This document shows positions 5,940 to 6,716 of a DNA stretch of 6,716 nucleotides, piece by piece; the stretch's first letter is position 1, and every line of letters starts with the position of its first letter. The notes under the pieces were generated by a model. It was not told where the DNA came from. It saw nothing but the letters and a program-made list of their open reading frames with translations, and made no database searches. A program made the translations under genes and the position numbers. Source of the DNA: Desulfobacteraceae bacterium (lineage in GTDB: Bacteria > Desulfobacterota > Desulfobacteria > Desulfobacterales > Desulfosalsimonadaceae); the NCBI GenBank assembly GCA_007131845.1, contig SLPT01000013.1:1-6716 (forward strand), read 5' to 3'.

Positions 5940-6716
5940 TGAAGGTAACGACCGGTCAGTACAGGCAGATCGCGGCCCGGGAGATGGCCGATGCTCATAC
6001 CCGGCGTTTTTTGCGGCTTCTGCCGGTGCGCCTGGCAGAGCGCAGAAAGGCCGCCTTTGCCGATTACAGGGACCCGGCCGCGGCCATGCGGGCCGGTGCT
6101 GCCATCCGGGCAAAAAGCCTCGAAAACCTGCCGTCTCTTCTGGAAACCTTTGAAGAAAATGCCCTGGCAAGCGGTGCAAAGGTTTTCTGGGCCGAAAACG
6201 CAGACCAGGCAAACCGGTATATCATCGATACGGCGAGAGAAAACGGGGTTTCGGTCGTTACCAAGGGAAAATCCATGATCAGCGAGGAGACAGGGATGAA
6301 CGAAGCCCTGTCGGAAGCGGGCATCGAGGCGTGGGAGACCGATTTGGGCGAGTTTATCACTCAACTTTTGAAGCGCCCCCCGTTTCATATCGTCGGCCCG
6401 GCCATTAATATTCCGGTGGAGCGGATCAGCGACATTTTTCAGGAAAAAGGCGTGATTGACAGCCCTGAAAACGACCCGGTCCGTTTGGGGCTCTCAGCCC
6501 GTCGGTTTTTGCGAAATCGGTTCCGTAGCGCCGGGATGGGCATTACCGGCGTCAACATGGCGGTGGCGGAAACCGGTACCCTTATCAACGTGGAAAACGA
6601 GGGGAACATCCGGTTCTGCAAGTCCTCGCCGCGCATCCAGATTTCCGTGATGAGCCTGGAGAAAGTGGTGGAAACCCTGTACGAAGCGGTTGAGCTTCTT
6701 CGCCTGCTGTGCCGCA
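5939..6716 (+). CDS. lutB: LutB-like iron-sulfur protein, N-terminal part (runs off right edge)
   Basis: An open frame from the ATG at 5939 to the edge gives 259 residues of a protein that is usually about 470. Family blocks are VTKGKSMISEETGMNEAL (107-124), ETDLGEFITQL (133-143), HIVGPAIN (150-157), GITGVNMAVAETGT (201-214) and NEGN (220-223), all from the LUD (lactate utilisation) domain. The ferredoxin-like CxxCxxC motifs that carry [4Fe-4S] clusters in LutB come later and are outside the window. LutB is thought to pass electrons in the LutABC complex that oxidises L-lactate or a similar 2-hydroxy acid. AAGGAAGGAG (5925-5934) precedes the start by 4 nt, and the ATG shares its A with the LutA stop (TGATG), so the two genes are translationally coupled. 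A lutC-like gene or domain would be expected further right but cannot be seen. Confidence 0.92.
   Translation, partial: MKVTTGQYRQIAAREMADAHTRRFLRLLPVRLAERRKAAFADYRDPAAAMRAGAAIRAKSLENLPSLLETFEENALASGAKVFWAENADQANRYIIDTARENGVSVVTKGKSMISEETGMNEALSEAGIEAWETDLGEFITQLLKRPPFHIVGPAINIPVERISDIFQEKGVIDSPENDPVRLGLSARRFLRNRFRSAGMGITGVNMAVAETGTLINVENEGNIRFCKSSPRIQISVMSLEKVVETLYEAVELLRLLCR

Noticed and set aside
5445..6212. 255-codon minus-strand open frame over the LutA/LutB-like genes
   Set aside because: It covers motifs of both real genes, and its Pro/Arg-rich translation is typical of a shadow frame.

Overview
This GC-rich window carries anaerobe-type metabolic genes. They are a tungsten aldehyde:ferredoxin oxidoreductase family protein, a type I CoA-transferase, a sirtuin, a thiamine-diphosphate (ThDP) enzyme and a LutA/LutB-type iron-sulfur pair. 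This mix, the GC-rich codon choice and the strong Shine-Dalgarno sequences suggest a strictly anaerobic bacterium, plausibly a Desulfobacterota sulfate reducer or syntroph. The taxonomic guess is inference. No rRNA, tRNA, mobile element or CRISPR array is visible.

Layout. Positions 1-604 (minus strand) hold the first 201 codons of an AOR-family gene that runs off the left edge. Positions 605-892 are an AT-rich divergent control region with a good sigma70-like promoter for the rightward genes and a possible one for the leftward gene. From 893 to the right edge, five genes lie on the plus strand: a fused A+B CoA-transferase (893-2713), a Sir2 NAD-dependent protein deacylase (2735-3493), a ThDP-dependent 2-oxo acid decarboxylase/acetolactate synthase-like enzyme (3586-5130), a LutA-like CCG-domain protein (about 5175-5939) and a LutB-like protein (5939 to the edge, incomplete). 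Spacing is 21 nt, 92 nt, a TGATG junction and another TGATG junction. This looks like one operon, with a possible internal control point in the 92-nt gap.

How they may work together (inference). LutAB-type proteins oxidise a 2-hydroxy acid to a 2-oxo acid. A benzoylformate-decarboxylase-like ThDP enzyme could release CO2 and form an aldehyde. An AOR would oxidise the aldehyde to the acid and reduce ferredoxin. The CoA-transferase would activate the acid as a CoA thioester. The sirtuin could reverse lysine acylation caused by reactive acyl-CoAs or regulate the pathway enzymes. The families are individually well recognised. The ordered pathway, its substrate and the sirtuin's place in it are not established by the sequence and are the most interesting question here.
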